The position numbers and the translations under genes were made by a program. This document shows positions 22,681 to 29,880 of a DNA stretch of 64,000 nucleotides, one piece after another. Each line of letters starts with the position of its first letter. The stretch's first letter is position 1. Source of the DNA: Zhengitettix transpicula (taxonomy: Eukaryota; Arthropoda; Insecta; Orthoptera; Tetrigidae); NCBI GenBank assembly GCA_037074705.1, contig CM073592.1, forward strand, positions 25,206,629-25,270,628, written 5' to 3'. The notes under the pieces are model-generated. The model did not search any database and was not told the DNA's origin. It worked only from the letters and a program-made list of their open reading frames with translations.

Positions 22681-25652
22681 TACTTATATTAAAATGTCAG
22701 GATTTAAAATTGTACGTCAGGAGCTTTCGGCTACTTTAACCTTGTTCATCTGATAATATAATTAAATCATTTACTTAGGCCAACTTATTTGGCGACATGG
22801 TTAAAAATGACAATCCAATTGTTTACATTTCTAAAAAAAAATAACCCGACAGCTCCTGATGTACAATTTTCAAATCCTTACATTTGGATGTAAATAACAT
22901 TAAAATAAATTTTATATGTGACTGTGATTGAAGTGTTTAATCATCTATAGTATTAATATTGAAATATAATACTTTCATATTTTCGAACTCATTGAAGGTT
23001 AACTTCAAGGAAAACGAGGTGAGAATAATTTTTAGAGGACATGTTGCTCGAAAAAAAATATTATCTTTAACACCAACTTAAAATTAATATTTCATTTCTA
23101 AAAAAAAAAACAGCATGTTCTTTGGTTTCTACTTAATTACCAACTGTTGTTATCAAGACTGCTAAATGTTCATGTTAACATCCTTCTGCATCCTCAATGT
23201 CTAATTAGATTACTTTTCTCATTGACATTTTTCCGTAATGAAGTTAAAAAAATCTTATATTTCCTCCCTTTTTAAAAACAATATTTGTTCAGTCTTTGTG
23301 AAGAGATCGTAAAATGCGTAACTTTTACCTTTCAAGAGAGAATTTTTTTTAAAAAATATAATTTTGCTCTCCTTGTTAATTCTCAGAAAGACGACTAACT
23401 TTTCCTCTCAAATTTTCGCTGGAATTTGAAAGAGTTTTCATTTTTTAATAAAAAAAATTAAATAGAGGAAATATTATTGATTATCAACCACAGGTTTTAA
23501 TGTATACTTGTTCAAAAAATTATCTCTAGAAAAAAAAATTGCAGCCGAAGTGAAATTTAATGCATATAAGGAGAAAGAATTAAAAATATTGTATAAAAGA
23601 TAATTGAACTAAGTTTTGCTTCATTATTTTTAAGAGAAAAAAAAGTAATAATATTAAATATCCGAATATTCACATTTTAATAAAATTAAAATTAGTTGTA
23701 GTCGGAGTAACGTAAAAGTTATATAATGGTTTATTAAACACATATAATTTTAATATATACGAATATTATGTGTAAAACATGTGGAAAGAAAATTTTGAAT
23801 AAGTAGGAAAAAAAGAACTGGATCATTTAGCATATAAACTATTTTATTTGTGTGACATGAACGTTTTTAAACTGTCATGGCGAGATTAAAGAGACGAAGG
23901 TGCACATTGTAGATGATTATTATCAACTAGAACAGAAGCTTCAATAAGAATTTTTTTTAAAAAAAATTCCAGGCCAAAAATTGACTTTTCTATGCGTAAA
24001 ATTATTGTAAATAAGAATAAATACAGTCGGATTTTGAGCCCAAACAGTCTAAACAGATAATTTTTTTTGTTCTAATAAGTGTAAGCAATTCTGTTAACAA
24101 GCTCCACGTCAAACATATTTTACAGGGAAAAAGAAAATTTAAAATATTTAGAAATCACCTGAACCGTCCTCTTAGTTAAAAGCCCGAAATCAATGTTTTG
24201 GAACTTTTTAATTGATTTTATTACACTTATTAGAAACCAAGTAATCATCCTTTAAATTATAAAAAATACACCTTTATTAAATTTGATATAACTTCATATA
24301 ATTGAAGAGGTTGCAAATAGCAACGAAACGTTGTATTTTTATCAATTATAAGTCATTTTCTGACGTTAAATGGTCGTGTTTAATTTTACTCTTAAATAGT
24401 CATATATATATATTATTAATCCTACTTTAACTTCAATGACACCAATGAGAAATTTTTGTGTTCTATAATTTATTAAATTAGACTAATTGTTTTCTCTTTA
24501 GTGAGTATGTATCACCTGATGGACTCCAAACGTCGGGATGAAAAATTGTTTATCTACTTTTTTTTTAAACATATTTCCACTGTAAATATAATTATTGAAC
24601 TCATCAAGTTTCTAACATATTTATTTTGTTATACGTAAACGTGAGATAATTATCAATTTTACATTTTCGTAACGTTTTTCCACGGAAGACCAACTCGCAA
24701 CTGTTACGTAAAAAGTAAACAACCTTTTCTGGCGTCTAGTTCCAGCATCCAACGACAGAGCTATTTATTCTACATATTCAGCATGAGGTTTTGGAGGGGA
24801 ACTGATGGTGGTTAAAAGAGGTTTCGGAGTATTTGATTAAAGTATAAAGAGACTGACTGAAAAGTTTCCCACGGACTTCCCAATATAGTGTAAGTAAAGG
24901 CAGAATAAATATTTAAATTATTTAATTTTTGGCCCTATTACATTTAATGTCGTTGGTATAAAAATATTGATGCTGTCACAGTTCATGTATTTTAAGCTTA
25001 TTCTTCTTATTAATGCTCGGTACATCTGATTTTGTATCGTCATGTTTATGCAAAAAATTGGGAAAGGAAAAAAATTAAAATGAAAATGGGCATTACAAAG
25101 AAAAACTAACTCTTCGATTAAATTCTAAAAATACGAAAAGTGAAAACAGGATATTTGAATTTTTAGAACAAATCAAAGAGGCCTGTGTAGGTAATTTTTT
25201 TTTTTAGGGCAATAGGCTACATGAGGGTAATCCACTTAGGGCAACTCCCCTTTAATAGCATAGGAAGGGATTTGAAAGGGGGGTTGCGGAAGGGTAGAGG
25301 AAGGTAGCCAAGGGTTAACTAGGGCCCCCGGGCTATATTTTAAGGATCCTACCCGGCATTCGCCTAAAGGAATGCAGGGAAAACCTTAGAAAAACCTGCA
25401 TCAGGTAGGTCGGGCATTGGGTACTTGTCCCACGCCCTTCCGATAGCGGGAGAGGAGTTTGCAGGTAAGACTGGAGGGTTGTTTAAACTGTATAAAAAAT
25501 TATACTCTACTGCAAGTACTAAATACGAAGATTCTCGTACTAATTTTTTTTTCTCCCCAACCTTTGATTCTCGTGTGCATCTCCCTGAGAGCCGCGTCTC
25601 TGGTCTCTGGATTCTCCTTGGTGGGTTGCGCTTCCAGCTCGAGAAACGCCAT
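4235..25652 (-). CDS. CRAL-TRIO domain protein (alpha-tocopherol transfer / clavesin / retinaldehyde-binding type), 6 exons
   Basis: Cytosolic carrier of hydrophobic ligands (tocopherol, retinoids, phosphoinositides) in the Sec14 superfamily. Minus-strand exons: 25652-25562, 11289-11195, 8397-8053, 4675-4565, 4494-4353, 4281-4235. All junctions are GT-AG and phase-consistent, totalling 831 nt and 276 residues, close to vertebrate TTPA (278). Residues 1-80 hold the CRAL-TRIO N-terminal helices (ARTDDWYLLRFLRYKLFDV). About 95-260 is the lipid-binding fold: GAVAVFDMSDLGLEQVRGL, then PVRVNGIHIVNEP, then a basic KKRVFFHG turn, then LPVELGG. The start ATG at 25652 sits in a strong Kozak context (GCGGCCATGG). 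The first intron is 14.3 kb and full of repeats. The ligand cannot be told from sequence; being next to a carotenoid oxygenase makes a retinoid or carotenoid plausible but unproven. Confidence 0.93.
4353..4494 (-). CDS. CRAL-TRIO gene, exon 5
   Basis: 142 nt. Encodes VFFHGHNMASLHQHLGADCL, PVELGG and PPPDPEEW, the HG-x-x-x-SLH and LP-x-x-GG motifs that close the CRAL-TRIO fold. Donor GTACAG. Confidence 0.95.
4565..4675 (-). CDS. CRAL-TRIO gene, exon 4
   Basis: 111 nt, 37 codons, phase 0. Encodes NCFPVRVNGIHIVNEPALF through FLNERMKKR, the core strand and gate-helix region of the lipid pocket. A GC-rich retroposon (4719-5248) sits just upstream of its acceptor. Confidence 0.95.
4719..5248 (+). 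mobile_element. GC-rich poly(A) retroposon, copy 1
   Basis: Runs from a CTCTCGCAGGCAGAACC start to CCTGTTGCCCTAAAAAAAA. Flanked by a near-perfect 16-bp target-site duplication (4703-4718 and 5249-5264, ATGAAGGGTCYCAATA). The poly(A) tail and variable-length duplication identify LINE-driven retroposition. No conserved reading frame: ORFs on both strands vary between copies. Lies antisense in intron 3 of the CRAL-TRIO gene. Confidence 0.85.
5966..6168 (-). pseudogene. Transposase N-terminal-like fragment, possibly piggyBac-like, frameshifted
   Basis: From ATG at 6168 a short frame reads MSKNIYNLNNPQYVDKIRR. After one frame change near 6080 it continues into a strongly acidic stretch (DSDTDDEIDELDL) ending in a stop at 5966-5968. 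A short helix (LNNP-x-x-VDKIRRLI) followed by acidic residues resembles the N termini of piggyBac-type transposases, but the catalytic domain is absent. This is a resemblance from memory; a host acidic protein fragment cannot be excluded. Confidence 0.35.
6740..7605 (+). pseudogene. jockey-clade non-LTR retrotransposon, reverse-transcriptase fragment
   Basis: Broken frames carry the RT landmarks in order: TSYRPISLLSTLSKLIEKII (6761 on), HQFGFRQSHST (about 6870-6900), PQGSILGPPLLYVLYTSDL (7131 on), the intact catalytic box FADDTAIL (about 7218-7241), WLKRWKINVNASKS and the C-terminal KTVIKPIWMYG (about 7567-7600). Frame changes lie around 7020-7130 and 7385. The endonuclease ORF is missing. 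The element lies in intron 3 of the CRAL-TRIO gene. Confidence 0.9.
8053..8397 (-). CDS. CRAL-TRIO gene, exon 3 (first half of lipid-binding domain)
   Basis: 345 nt, 115 codons, phase 0 at both ends; acceptor CCCCGTAG, donor GTGAGT. Notably GC-rich compared with the surrounding introns. Encodes the GRMVLWLRLGRW strand and the ALGAVAVFDMSDLGLEQVRG block of the CRAL-TRIO domain. Confidence 0.95.
8637..9582 (+). repeat. LTR (925 bp, 8637-9561) plus primer-binding-site-like sequence
   Basis: LTR boundaries TGTAATGCC at the left and TTATTACA at the right are inverted-complementary ends. Immediately after it, TGGCGCTTCAACGTGAGG (9565-9582) has the look of a tRNA primer-binding site (TGG start). 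It shares a body with the LTRs at 30040 and 46964, including a GGCGTATGCGCGCT block. No gag or pol follows. Confidence 0.75.
9920..10470 (+). pseudogene. Non-LTR retrotransposon ORF2 C-terminal remnant
   Basis: Degenerate frames resemble the end of endonuclease/RT polyproteins: TKIKIYKSINTEHSMLW, then from 10194 KWYGHVQRMGNGRWPKEIY and the conserved PPGKNKRGRPRLKWE block. Such GHVxRM and RGRPRxxW motifs are typical of many insect non-LTR element tails. A second copy of its 3' tail (AAAGGGGGAAAATCCGAAG) is seen at about 10895-10915. Confidence 0.8.
10471..11194. other. Intron 2 of CRAL-TRIO gene, mostly unassigned AT-rich DNA
   Basis: Contains a short GAAGAAGAAGAA-rich tail at 10890-10922 that repeats the end of the upstream retroelement remnant. 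Otherwise I see no coding or structured feature. Confidence 0.5.
11195..11289 (-). CDS. CRAL-TRIO gene, exon 2 (CRAL-TRIO-N helix)
   Basis: Acceptor CTTCCAG, donor GTAAGT, 95 nt. Encodes ENPNYKIARTDDWYLLRFL and on to FDVSQALTL, the DD-x-LLRFLR-x-K-FDV signature of the CRAL-TRIO N-terminal domain. Confidence 0.93.
11290..11955. other. Start of CRAL-TRIO intron 1, no recognisable feature
   Basis: AT-rich sequence with a T-run near 11313-11328. No gene or repeat recognised on either strand. Confidence 0.5.
11961..12081 (-). ncRNA. Foldback element with hammerhead-ribozyme-like core
   Basis: Outer arms 11961-11983 and 12059-12081 are complementary at 22 of 23 positions. On the minus strand, between the arms: CTAGAAGA (12052-12045), one spacer T, stem arm GACGAC (12043-12038), 10-base loop, arm GTCGTC (12027-12022), then GAAACGTTGC. 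This is the order of a hammerhead: stem I, CUGANGA-like box, stem II, GAAA box, stem III side. The first box is off consensus, so activity is doubtful. Confidence 0.5.
12705..12738 (-). ncRNA. Hammerhead-like core (family A, left arm)
   Basis: Minus strand: CTGAGGA (12738-12732), AA spacer, stem GGGA/TCCC (12729-12726 with 12719-12716), then A-GAAACGTTG. An A-A apposition at the base of the stem departs from the classical core. Confidence 0.45.
12803..12837 (+). ncRNA. Hammerhead-like core (family A, right arm)
   Basis: CTGAGGA (12803-12809), AA, stem GTGA/TCGC (12812-12815 with 12822-12825), A, GAAACGTCG. The stem differs from the left arm (GGGA/TCCC) but still pairs with one G-U. Confidence 0.45.
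13068..13847 (+). repeat. Repeat family T (TAGCTGGGTGCCCGGCG start), copy 1, about 780 bp
   Basis: Starts ACTAGGTGGGTGCCCGGCG and ends after CAGCCGTTCTCGAGTTTTAG in a TATATA tract. A 3' end with GCCGTTCTCGAG and a microsatellite-like tail resembles RTE/Proto2-type non-LTR elements or SINEs derived from them. The body carries a GGGGGTGG / CCACCCCC motif. No conserved protein. Close to the minus copy at 51800-52586. Confidence 0.8.
13932..14756 (-). pseudogene. jockey-clade retrotransposon, RT C-terminal fragment
   Basis: Minus-strand frames 14756-14337 and 14331-13966 read continuously in sense across one break: LKVWLNKWRIKVNEAKSTQV, VRYLGLHLDKKLTW, then LGRKSCLSLENKIFLYKAII, KPIWTYGIELWGC and the tail PPYRRLQNKKWPNDL. 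These are the thumb and C-terminal segments of jockey-type ORF2. A GTGTGTGT run lies at 14632-14648; the catalytic box is not visible. Located in intron 1 of the CRAL-TRIO gene. Confidence 0.88.
15119..15240 (-). repeat. LTR end plus primer-binding-site-like sequence, minus strand
   Basis: The LTR boundary is at 15140 (TGTAGTAATTTC on plus). Just outside, the minus strand reads TGGCGCCTCAACGTGGTG (15136-15119). Its body matches, in reverse, the LTR end at 15640-15727, so the two lie head to head. Confidence 0.6.
15412..15500 (+). ncRNA. Hammerhead-like core, second copy of the 11961 element (left arm lost)
   Basis: CTAGAAGA (15412-15419), T, GACGAC (15421-15426), 10-base loop, GTCGTC (15437-15442), GAAACGTTGC, and the right arm up to 15500. 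The matching left arm is replaced by LTR-derived sequence. Confidence 0.45.
15510..15748 (+). repeat. Partial LTR (3' part) plus primer-binding-site-like sequence
   Basis: Contains the family's CCAGTRA-x-GACCCTGAGAA segment (about 15525) and ends AAATTACTACA at 15727. It is followed by TGGCGCCTCAGCGTGGTG (15731-15748). Confidence 0.6.
16080..16141 (+). repeat. LTR terminus plus primer-binding-site-like sequence
   Basis: Ends GATTACCACA at 16120, followed by TGACGCCTTAACGTGGGG (16124-16141). A further variant of the LTR/PBS junction; the upstream LTR limit is not clear. Confidence 0.45.
16596..16718. repeat. Small GC-rich foldback (inverted arms of about 50 bp)
   Basis: Left arm with GATTTCTCGATGTTGACG and right arm with CGTCAACATCGAGAAATG are nearly perfect reverse complements, both extended by GGTTNRGCACC / GGTGCCCAACC. 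The loop is only about 15 bases. No coding potential. Confidence 0.75.
16858..17423 (-). mobile_element. GC-rich poly(A) retroposon, copy 2 (near full length)
   Basis: Minus-strand copy; the poly(A) appears as T-run at 16861-16868. An 8-bp duplication GCTAAATT flanks it (16850-16857 and 17424-17431). It retains the self-complementary CTCTCGCAGG region at the 5' end of the element. Confidence 0.85.
17440..17821 (+). promoter_or_regulatory. Promoter-like segment with CCAAT and CRE motifs and a 29-codon ORF
   Basis: Higher in CpG than its surroundings. Contains GATTGGCTGTGACGTCACTT (about 17541-17560): an inverted CCAAT box beside a palindromic TGACGTCA. Downstream, ATG at 17732 opens MTYEQKIMTFLKNQLGRIPQ and stops at 17819-17821. 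I do not recognise the peptide. It lies antisense in intron 1 of the CRAL-TRIO gene. Could be the first exon of an unrecognised gene, an alternative promoter, or chance. Confidence 0.3.
17822..18700. other. Moderately GC-rich unassigned stretch
   Basis: Open frames of up to about 70 codons exist but show no recognisable domain. Includes a short purine tract (GAGAGAGAGAAAGAA, about 18131). Could include untranslated exon sequence; nothing else supported. Confidence 0.4.
18708..18965. repeat. Foldback element with arms of about 75 bp, flanked by TAA/TTA runs
   Basis: Arms 18712-18788 and 18870-18950 are reverse complements (CTTTTATACAGT..., AAAGCTTTC-x-ACATT and partner). Each end is bounded by an ATAATAATAAT-type run. 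The arm contains GTC-GAAAGC, a degenerate relative of the hammerhead-like motif. Confidence 0.7.
19565..19930. repeat. Foldback element family B with hammerhead-like cores
   Basis: Outer arms AACCAACCAAATTCGTCAGA (19568 on) and its reverse complement TGGCGAATTTGGCTGGTT (19901-19918). Inner arms carry the CCTGAAGAGG motif on opposite strands. A single arm of the same family lies at 58205-58320. Confidence 0.75.
19812..19843 (+). ncRNA. Hammerhead-like core (family B)
   Basis: CTGAAGA (19812-19818), G, stem GTTCC (19820-19824), loop AATAAT, stem GGAAC (19831-19835), GAAACGTC. Five perfect pairs and both conserved boxes intact: the cleanest core in the window. The opposite arm (19646-19676, minus) keeps CTGAAGA but has a mutated GAAA box. 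Confidence 0.6.
20369..20924 (-). mobile_element. GC-rich poly(A) retroposon, copy 3 (556 bp)
   Basis: Flanked by a perfect 12-bp duplication ACCTACGCAGGT at 20357-20368 and 20925-20936, which fixes both ends of the element and gives its full length. Minus-strand orientation, T-run at the left. Confidence 0.9.
20937..21764. other. Unassigned, with an A-run at about 21120-21140
   Basis: No gene recognised. A short plus-strand frame at about 21000-21120 has no domain similarity that I can see. Confidence 0.45.
21765..22965. repeat. Element with inverted ends and an internal array of six units of about 160 bp
   Basis: Ends 21765-21838 and 22885-22965 are reverse complements (CTTCAATCAYAGTCACAT-type). 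Inside are six units, each with AATGTCAGGATTTAAAAT at 21911, 22045, 22211, 22377, 22537 and 22693 (spacing 134-166). They are separated by (AT)n of varying length, which explains the length differences. The unit ends TTTCGAGACATATATAT. The minus strand of every unit reads CAGATGA, spacer, GGTT/AGCC stem, GAAAGC, a hammerhead-like order with one core mutation (A for U4). Confidence 0.85.
22966..24055. other. AT-rich intronic DNA, nothing recognised
   Basis: Many A/T runs; no coding frame, structured repeat or known element seen. Confidence 0.5.
24058..24715 (+). repeat. Repeat family D, copy 1, with hammerhead-like core
   Basis: Homologous over its length to 28531-29204: starts TTTTTGTTCTAATAAGTGTA, ends CGCAACTGTTACGTAA. 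Contains the core at 24303-24331 and a GGAYTCCAAACGTCGGGATG segment near the 3' end. Confidence 0.8.
24303..24331 (+). ncRNA. Hammerhead-like core (family D, copy 1)
   Basis: TTGAAGA, G, stem GTTGC (24310-24314), loop, stem GCAAC (24320-24324), GAAACGTTG. Compared with family B (GTTCC/GGAAC) the fourth pair is swapped C-G to G-C, keeping the helix. Confidence 0.5.
25195..25459 (-). mobile_element. GC-rich poly(A) retroposon, copy 4 (5'-truncated)
   Basis: Only the 3' 265 bp of the element, ending at the GGAGTTTG region. The 9-bp duplication TGYAGGTAA lies at 25186-25194 and 25460-25468. 5' truncation is usual for retroposons. It sits in intron 1 of the CRAL-TRIO gene, about 95 bases past the exon 1 donor. 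Confidence 0.8.
25562..25652 (-). CDS. CRAL-TRIO gene, coding exon 1
   Basis: Begins MAFLELEAQPTKENPETRD and ends HTRIKG with one base of the split codon. The donor is AAAG/GTTGGG, a non-consensus but GT-type site. Phase 1 joins exactly to the two leading bases of exon 2 to make a Glu codon, giving an unbroken LREMHTRIKENPNYKIA helix typical of the family. The assignment over a 14-kb gap rests on that phase match and on the protein pattern. Confidence 0.85.
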
Positions 25653-26300
25653 GGCCGCTCTTGGTCGACTGACTGCCGCCGCCACAAACGGCTGACTACC
25701 ACGGACCAAGTTCCCCTCCCACTCACACTCCTACCAAAGTAATTCTACTCCGTCCGTCCTTCACGAGTTCCCCTGTACGAAAACCTTCAACTTACAACCG
25801 AAAGCAGAATCCGTCTGACTTACGGCATGTCACACAAGGATTAATATTGGAGTCTATTTTTCTCTCTTCATATTAAAGTCTATACAATGACCTGTCCTGA
25901 TTGACTACTTGATTCCATTTCTCCCATGCTCGACCTCCGTTCCCTGAAGACCAAAAGGTTTTGCGATAGTAAAATCTTCCAGTCCGTACATGTTGAATGG
26001 TCCAACAACTCACTAGCGAACAGCCACTATAAAGAAAAACACCAGCCTATTAGAAAATTTATTATAAATTTTAAGACAACCTTTCATCCCTAATTGGGAT
26101 CACTCACGGTGTACTGGCCCTTAACCTGAAATATTTTTTCTTAAAAAAAATCTTGGTATATGTGCTTTGGAATTAAATTAATAATATGTTGTCCCAGATT
26201 GACCCAGGAATTTATAATATATAAAGTATAAATGCAAATATTTAATTTCGCATATTATCAATTTGTGTTCCAAAAAGATTAAAAAATATACTAATACAAT
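25653..26300. other. Upstream region of the CRAL-TRIO coding start (5' UTR/promoter on minus strand)
   Basis: Immediately upstream of the minus-strand ATG the sequence is GC-rich and free of repeats to about 25735. A 5' UTR is likely here, possibly entered from an AG at TTTGGTAG (minus strand, about 25734-25741). I see no convincing TATA box. Beyond 25800 nothing is recognisable. Confidence 0.4.
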
Positions 26301-26545
26301 AAGAAGACTATTTATACATTTTATTAAGAAAAATATGTAATACACAAAATTTTCGACGACGTTTCATCCTCTCCTGTGACCACTTCAGGTTTAACCATTT
26401 TTAACCTACAACTTATATATAACATTAAAGTTTAACAATTTTTATTCTACAATTTAGCGAGCAATATTATATATAAATAGTATATTAAAAATTATACATG
26501 AAGAGATCCCGGAAGAGAACGAAACGTCGTCTTTGTTGTAAATTA
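26300..26545. repeat. Foldback element with decayed hammerhead-like cores
   Basis: CGACGACGTTTCATCCTCTC at 26344 on and GAGAACGAAACGTCGTC at about 26515-26531 face each other; both are degenerate versions of the CTGAAGA...GAAACGTCG motif. Confidence 0.6.
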
Positions 26546-26586
26546 TATATATTGTAATAATTAAAAAAGGGATGAATTTAAATTTT

Positions 26587-26830
26587 CCCCACGTTACTGG
26601 GCCATTTATGTAATAATTAAAAGAAATTCTTAAATAAAAAAAATTAATTAAAATTTGAATGAAAGTTAGCCACACGTTGAAGGCACCAATTTATGTAATG
26701 ATTTAAAAGGTGGTCTTAATTAAATAGGAATAACTAACAAAATTATTATGATTTAAATATTTGTTGTTAATTATTACACATTATAAGCCATTATAATAAT
26801 TGATTCTCATGTGGTATAATTTAGAGAAAA
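26587..26830 (-). repeat. Two successive LTR ends with primer-binding-site-like sequences, minus strand
   Basis: LTR starts (plus view TGTAAT) at 26609 and 26694. Each is preceded on the plus strand by the complement of a PBS-like string: minus TGGCCCAGTAACGTGGGG (26604-26587) and TGGTGCCTTCAACGTGTGGC (26688-26669). Both LTRs are truncated; the second resembles the LTR at 27430 (ATTACACATTATAAGCC). Confidence 0.5.
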
Positions 26831-27069
26831 CTCCATGTTAGCACCGAGGATGTTCTAATAATTTAAAATTGTTATCAGTTTTATTCCCAAGGCGATCGTA
26901 GTTTAATTTCATAAAATTTAAATTTTTTAGGTAACGTAAGAGTACAATTTATGTTCAAAAAATTAACTACTTACTTTTACAGATATAATGTTTCTCTGAA
27001 ATAAATTTGTTATAACTCGAGACGTTTAATATATATAATACATTAACATTATTTAATTATTGAAATAAT

Positions 27070-27350
27070 AAAGCAATTGATGACCTTACATAGACACATT
27101 TTATTTTTAATTATGACGGTGTTTCGATACCTTTTCGCATCTTCTTCAGGAATTTTCCAAAGTAACACAGTAAACTAGAACAACTAGACGAAACAAATTA
27201 TTAAAACTGTGTGAGTTTAATAACTTGTTTCGTTTAGTTGTGCTAGTTTACCGTGTTAATTAGTAAAATAAATGAGGAAGAAACAAAAATGTATCGAAAC
27301 GTCGTCGTAATTAAAAATTAAACATAAAATTGTCTGTAAAATAGCATCAA
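27070..27350. repeat. Foldback element with nested arms
   Basis: Outer arms 27074-27125 and 27296-27350 and inner arms around GAACAACTAGACGAAACAAA / TTTCGTTTAGTTGTGCTAG are inverted complements. Confidence 0.7.
27121..27149 (-). ncRNA. Hammerhead-like core in foldback
   Basis: Minus strand: CTGAAGA (27149-27143), A, stem GATGC (27141-27137) with GTATC (27130-27126), five pairs including one G-U, then GAAAC. Confidence 0.5.
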
Positions 27351-27429
27351 TTTTTTTTATTTATTCAAAACAGGCGTTAAGTTAAAACTTGGAAATATAT
27401 TATTATAATTACATATATATATATGTATA

Positions 27430-28419
27430 TTATAATAAATGACTTGATGGCTTCAATTAATAGGAATTAAATAAAATAATTAATTAATATTTGAAGATTT
27501 TATTGTTGATTATTACACATTATAAGCCCTGATTTTCACGCCGAATTCCATCAATTTAACAAACAAATAATCCAATTTTATTTTATTAATTCGTGGCGTT
27601 CTATGAAAATACAGCTTTATATTTTTACAATCAACTACGTCGAATTTCTCTTCATCTCAGGGTCATCACTGGGTCTGATAGTAAGAACAAATACAGTCTA
27701 ATGAACTAAAACATTAACAATCCAAACTCATTGAAGTTAACGGAATACAATATTAAATACAAGAAATAAAAGAAAACGAATGAAAAGAAAAAAACGCGAA
27801 CGAAATCTGACCATACCCTTTAATTATCGTTTACAGTTATTAATAATTGTTTTGTACTCACGACAGTGCTGCTGGTACCAGTTCGGACTCTTGTAGCTTG
27901 AAGTCAACACCCACTAAACAGGCCATTATACACTGACTCTACACATTAGATTTTTGAACACACGCGGTCGTTACTCTCGATCTCTGCTATCCTGAAACCT
28001 GGATCATCTGACCCTCAGTCAGCCCTCAGACGTGGGTCTCCTTGAAGTCTTTCTATGCGAAAATTAGTTCAGTTTGTGAAGAAAAACATCTGCTTCTAAA
28101 TTGCGATTTTATGAGTGTCTCCGTCAAAACTGTTTACTTGCGTTTTATGTAAACTGTTGTAACTCGCCGTTGGACTTCCTGGATAGCCCTATTCATGCTT
28201 TTAGATTAGCAAACTTTACTGTGTTGTATCTCTCGCAGAATATTTTATGTATCCTTTCTCGACCCAGGCTCGACGCAGACTGAGTTCTCTAAGCGCGCGG
28301 TCTCCAGTCTCCATTGTTACCAAAGAAAGACCCGCTGTGATTGTCGTCTTTAAGCACCCGTACCGCCAACAATTCAATTATATTAAAAACAATTAATAGC
28401 CTGTTTAATTGGTATTACA
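27430..28419 (-). repeat. LTR, minus strand, about 990 bp, diverged
   Basis: The plus view ends TTGGTATTACA at 28419, i.e. minus TGTAATACCAATTAA, matching the LTR start at 8637. It contains the reversed CTCAGGGTCATCACTGGGT segment (27655 on) shared by the family. The other end is degenerate; no primer-binding-site-like string is visible beyond it. Confidence 0.65.
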
Positions 28420-28530
28420 ATATGTATATATTTTACATAAATGTAAAAATATTCTTCAGAATCAAGACCATTACTTTATAAACGTTCCAATACTAGTCAA
28501 TTTCTTGATTTCATTGCTGTTAAAGTAGGA

Positions 28531-28874
28531 TAGTTTTTTGTTCTAATAAGTGTAAGCAATTCAGTTAACAAGTTCCAAATTAAACATATTTTACGGGATA
28601 AAGAAAATTTTAAATATTTAGAAATCACCTGAACCGTCCTCTTAGTTACAAGTCGAAATAATTGTTTTGGAACTTTTTAACTGATTTTGTTACACTTATT
28701 AGAAACCAAGTAATCATACTTTAAATTATAAAAAAAACGTTTACTAAATTTGGTATAATTTTATGTAACTGAAGAGGTCGCAAAAAGCAACGAAACGTTG
28801 TAATTTTATCAATTATAAGTCATTTTCTGACGTTAAAAGGCCGTGTTTAGTTCATAATTTACTCTTAAATAGTC

Positions 28875-28924
<50 letters not shown>

Positions 28925-29204
28925 TTAATCCTACTTTAGCTTCAATGACACCAAGGAGAAATTTTTGTGTTCTATAATTTATTAAATTAGATTAATAGTT
29001 TTCTCTTTAACGATGAAGTCCAAAAGTCGGGATGAAATATTGTTGATCTACTTTTTTAACACATTTCCGATGTAAATATAATTATTGAACTCATTATGTT
29101 TCTAACATATTCGTTTTGTTGTACGTAAACGGGAGATAATTATCAATTTTACATTTTTCGGAACGTTTCTCTCCGGAAGACCAAGTCGCAACTGTTACGT
29201 AACA
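28531..29204 (+). repeat. Repeat family D, copy 2
   Basis: Aligns to 24058-24715 with an (AT)n expansion at about 28878-28922. Contains the hammerhead-like core at 28769. Confidence 0.8.
28769..28798 (+). ncRNA. Hammerhead-like core (family D, copy 2)
   Basis: CTGAAGA, G, GTCGC (28777-28781) against GCAAC (28787-28791), one mismatch in the stem, then GAAACGTTG. Confidence 0.45.
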
Positions 29205-29735
29205 GAATTTGTAATCCGGTTCTTCGACTAGACGGTCTAGCTCACTCTAGTCCTCGTCAGTAGCGTCATGTTTCTAGATGCAACATTGCTTTTTCTCTGT
29301 AAATTGCTAAGACCTCGTGTATTATCCAAGGCAATCGTATTTAGTTTTCTCTATGGGCAATTACAGTAGCGATTTGCGAGAGGTCATCCACTTTTATTTG
29401 AGTCCCTCTAATTACGTAATATGCATCTGTAATTGTAGCGATACAGCAAGCAGCGGGATTTTTATACTGCAACTCCCGCTAGCGGTGAATAATTCATGCT
29501 TCCCCCAAGAATTGTATTATCGACTATTTAAAGGCGAACCATTATATGATTGCTAAATTACCATCTGTGAAAAAGTAATTTCAACTTTTGACGTCCAAGT
29601 TTCGACTGGTCGTTGTTGAGGAACGTGATGAAGGGTCGCCTGGGGTCGGCTCTCTTTCTTATAATTTACTTAAAAATAGAAAAAAAAATTTAAGCAATTA
29701 TGAAAAATTTACGTCTGATTGAAAATTATGAATGA
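29205..29735. other. Unassigned between repeats
   Basis: A 79-codon open frame at 29317 has no recognisable domain. No repeat family identified. Confidence 0.4.
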
Positions 29736-29744
29736 GAAAGACAG

Positions 29745-29880
29745 CCAATACGGACACCAAAAAAAGGGTAATATAAATACCACACAACGTTTCTGGGATC
29801 CTTGTCCCTTTCGTCAGGTGCTAGGAAGAGCCTAGAGAAACACAACTGCACTGGTCAGTTGACAACACTCAAAATATTTT
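29745..29880 (-). repeat. Foldback family A, single arm, with hammerhead-like core
   Basis: Minus strand: CTGACGA (29817-29811), AA, stem GGGA/TCCC (29808-29805 with 29798-29795), A, GAAACGTTG. The second arm is missing. Confidence 0.6.

Noticed and set aside
21765..22965. CRISPR-like array
   Set aside because: Units are long and contiguous with (AT)n between them, inside an element with inverted ends in an animal genome; this is a satellite-type tandem repeat.
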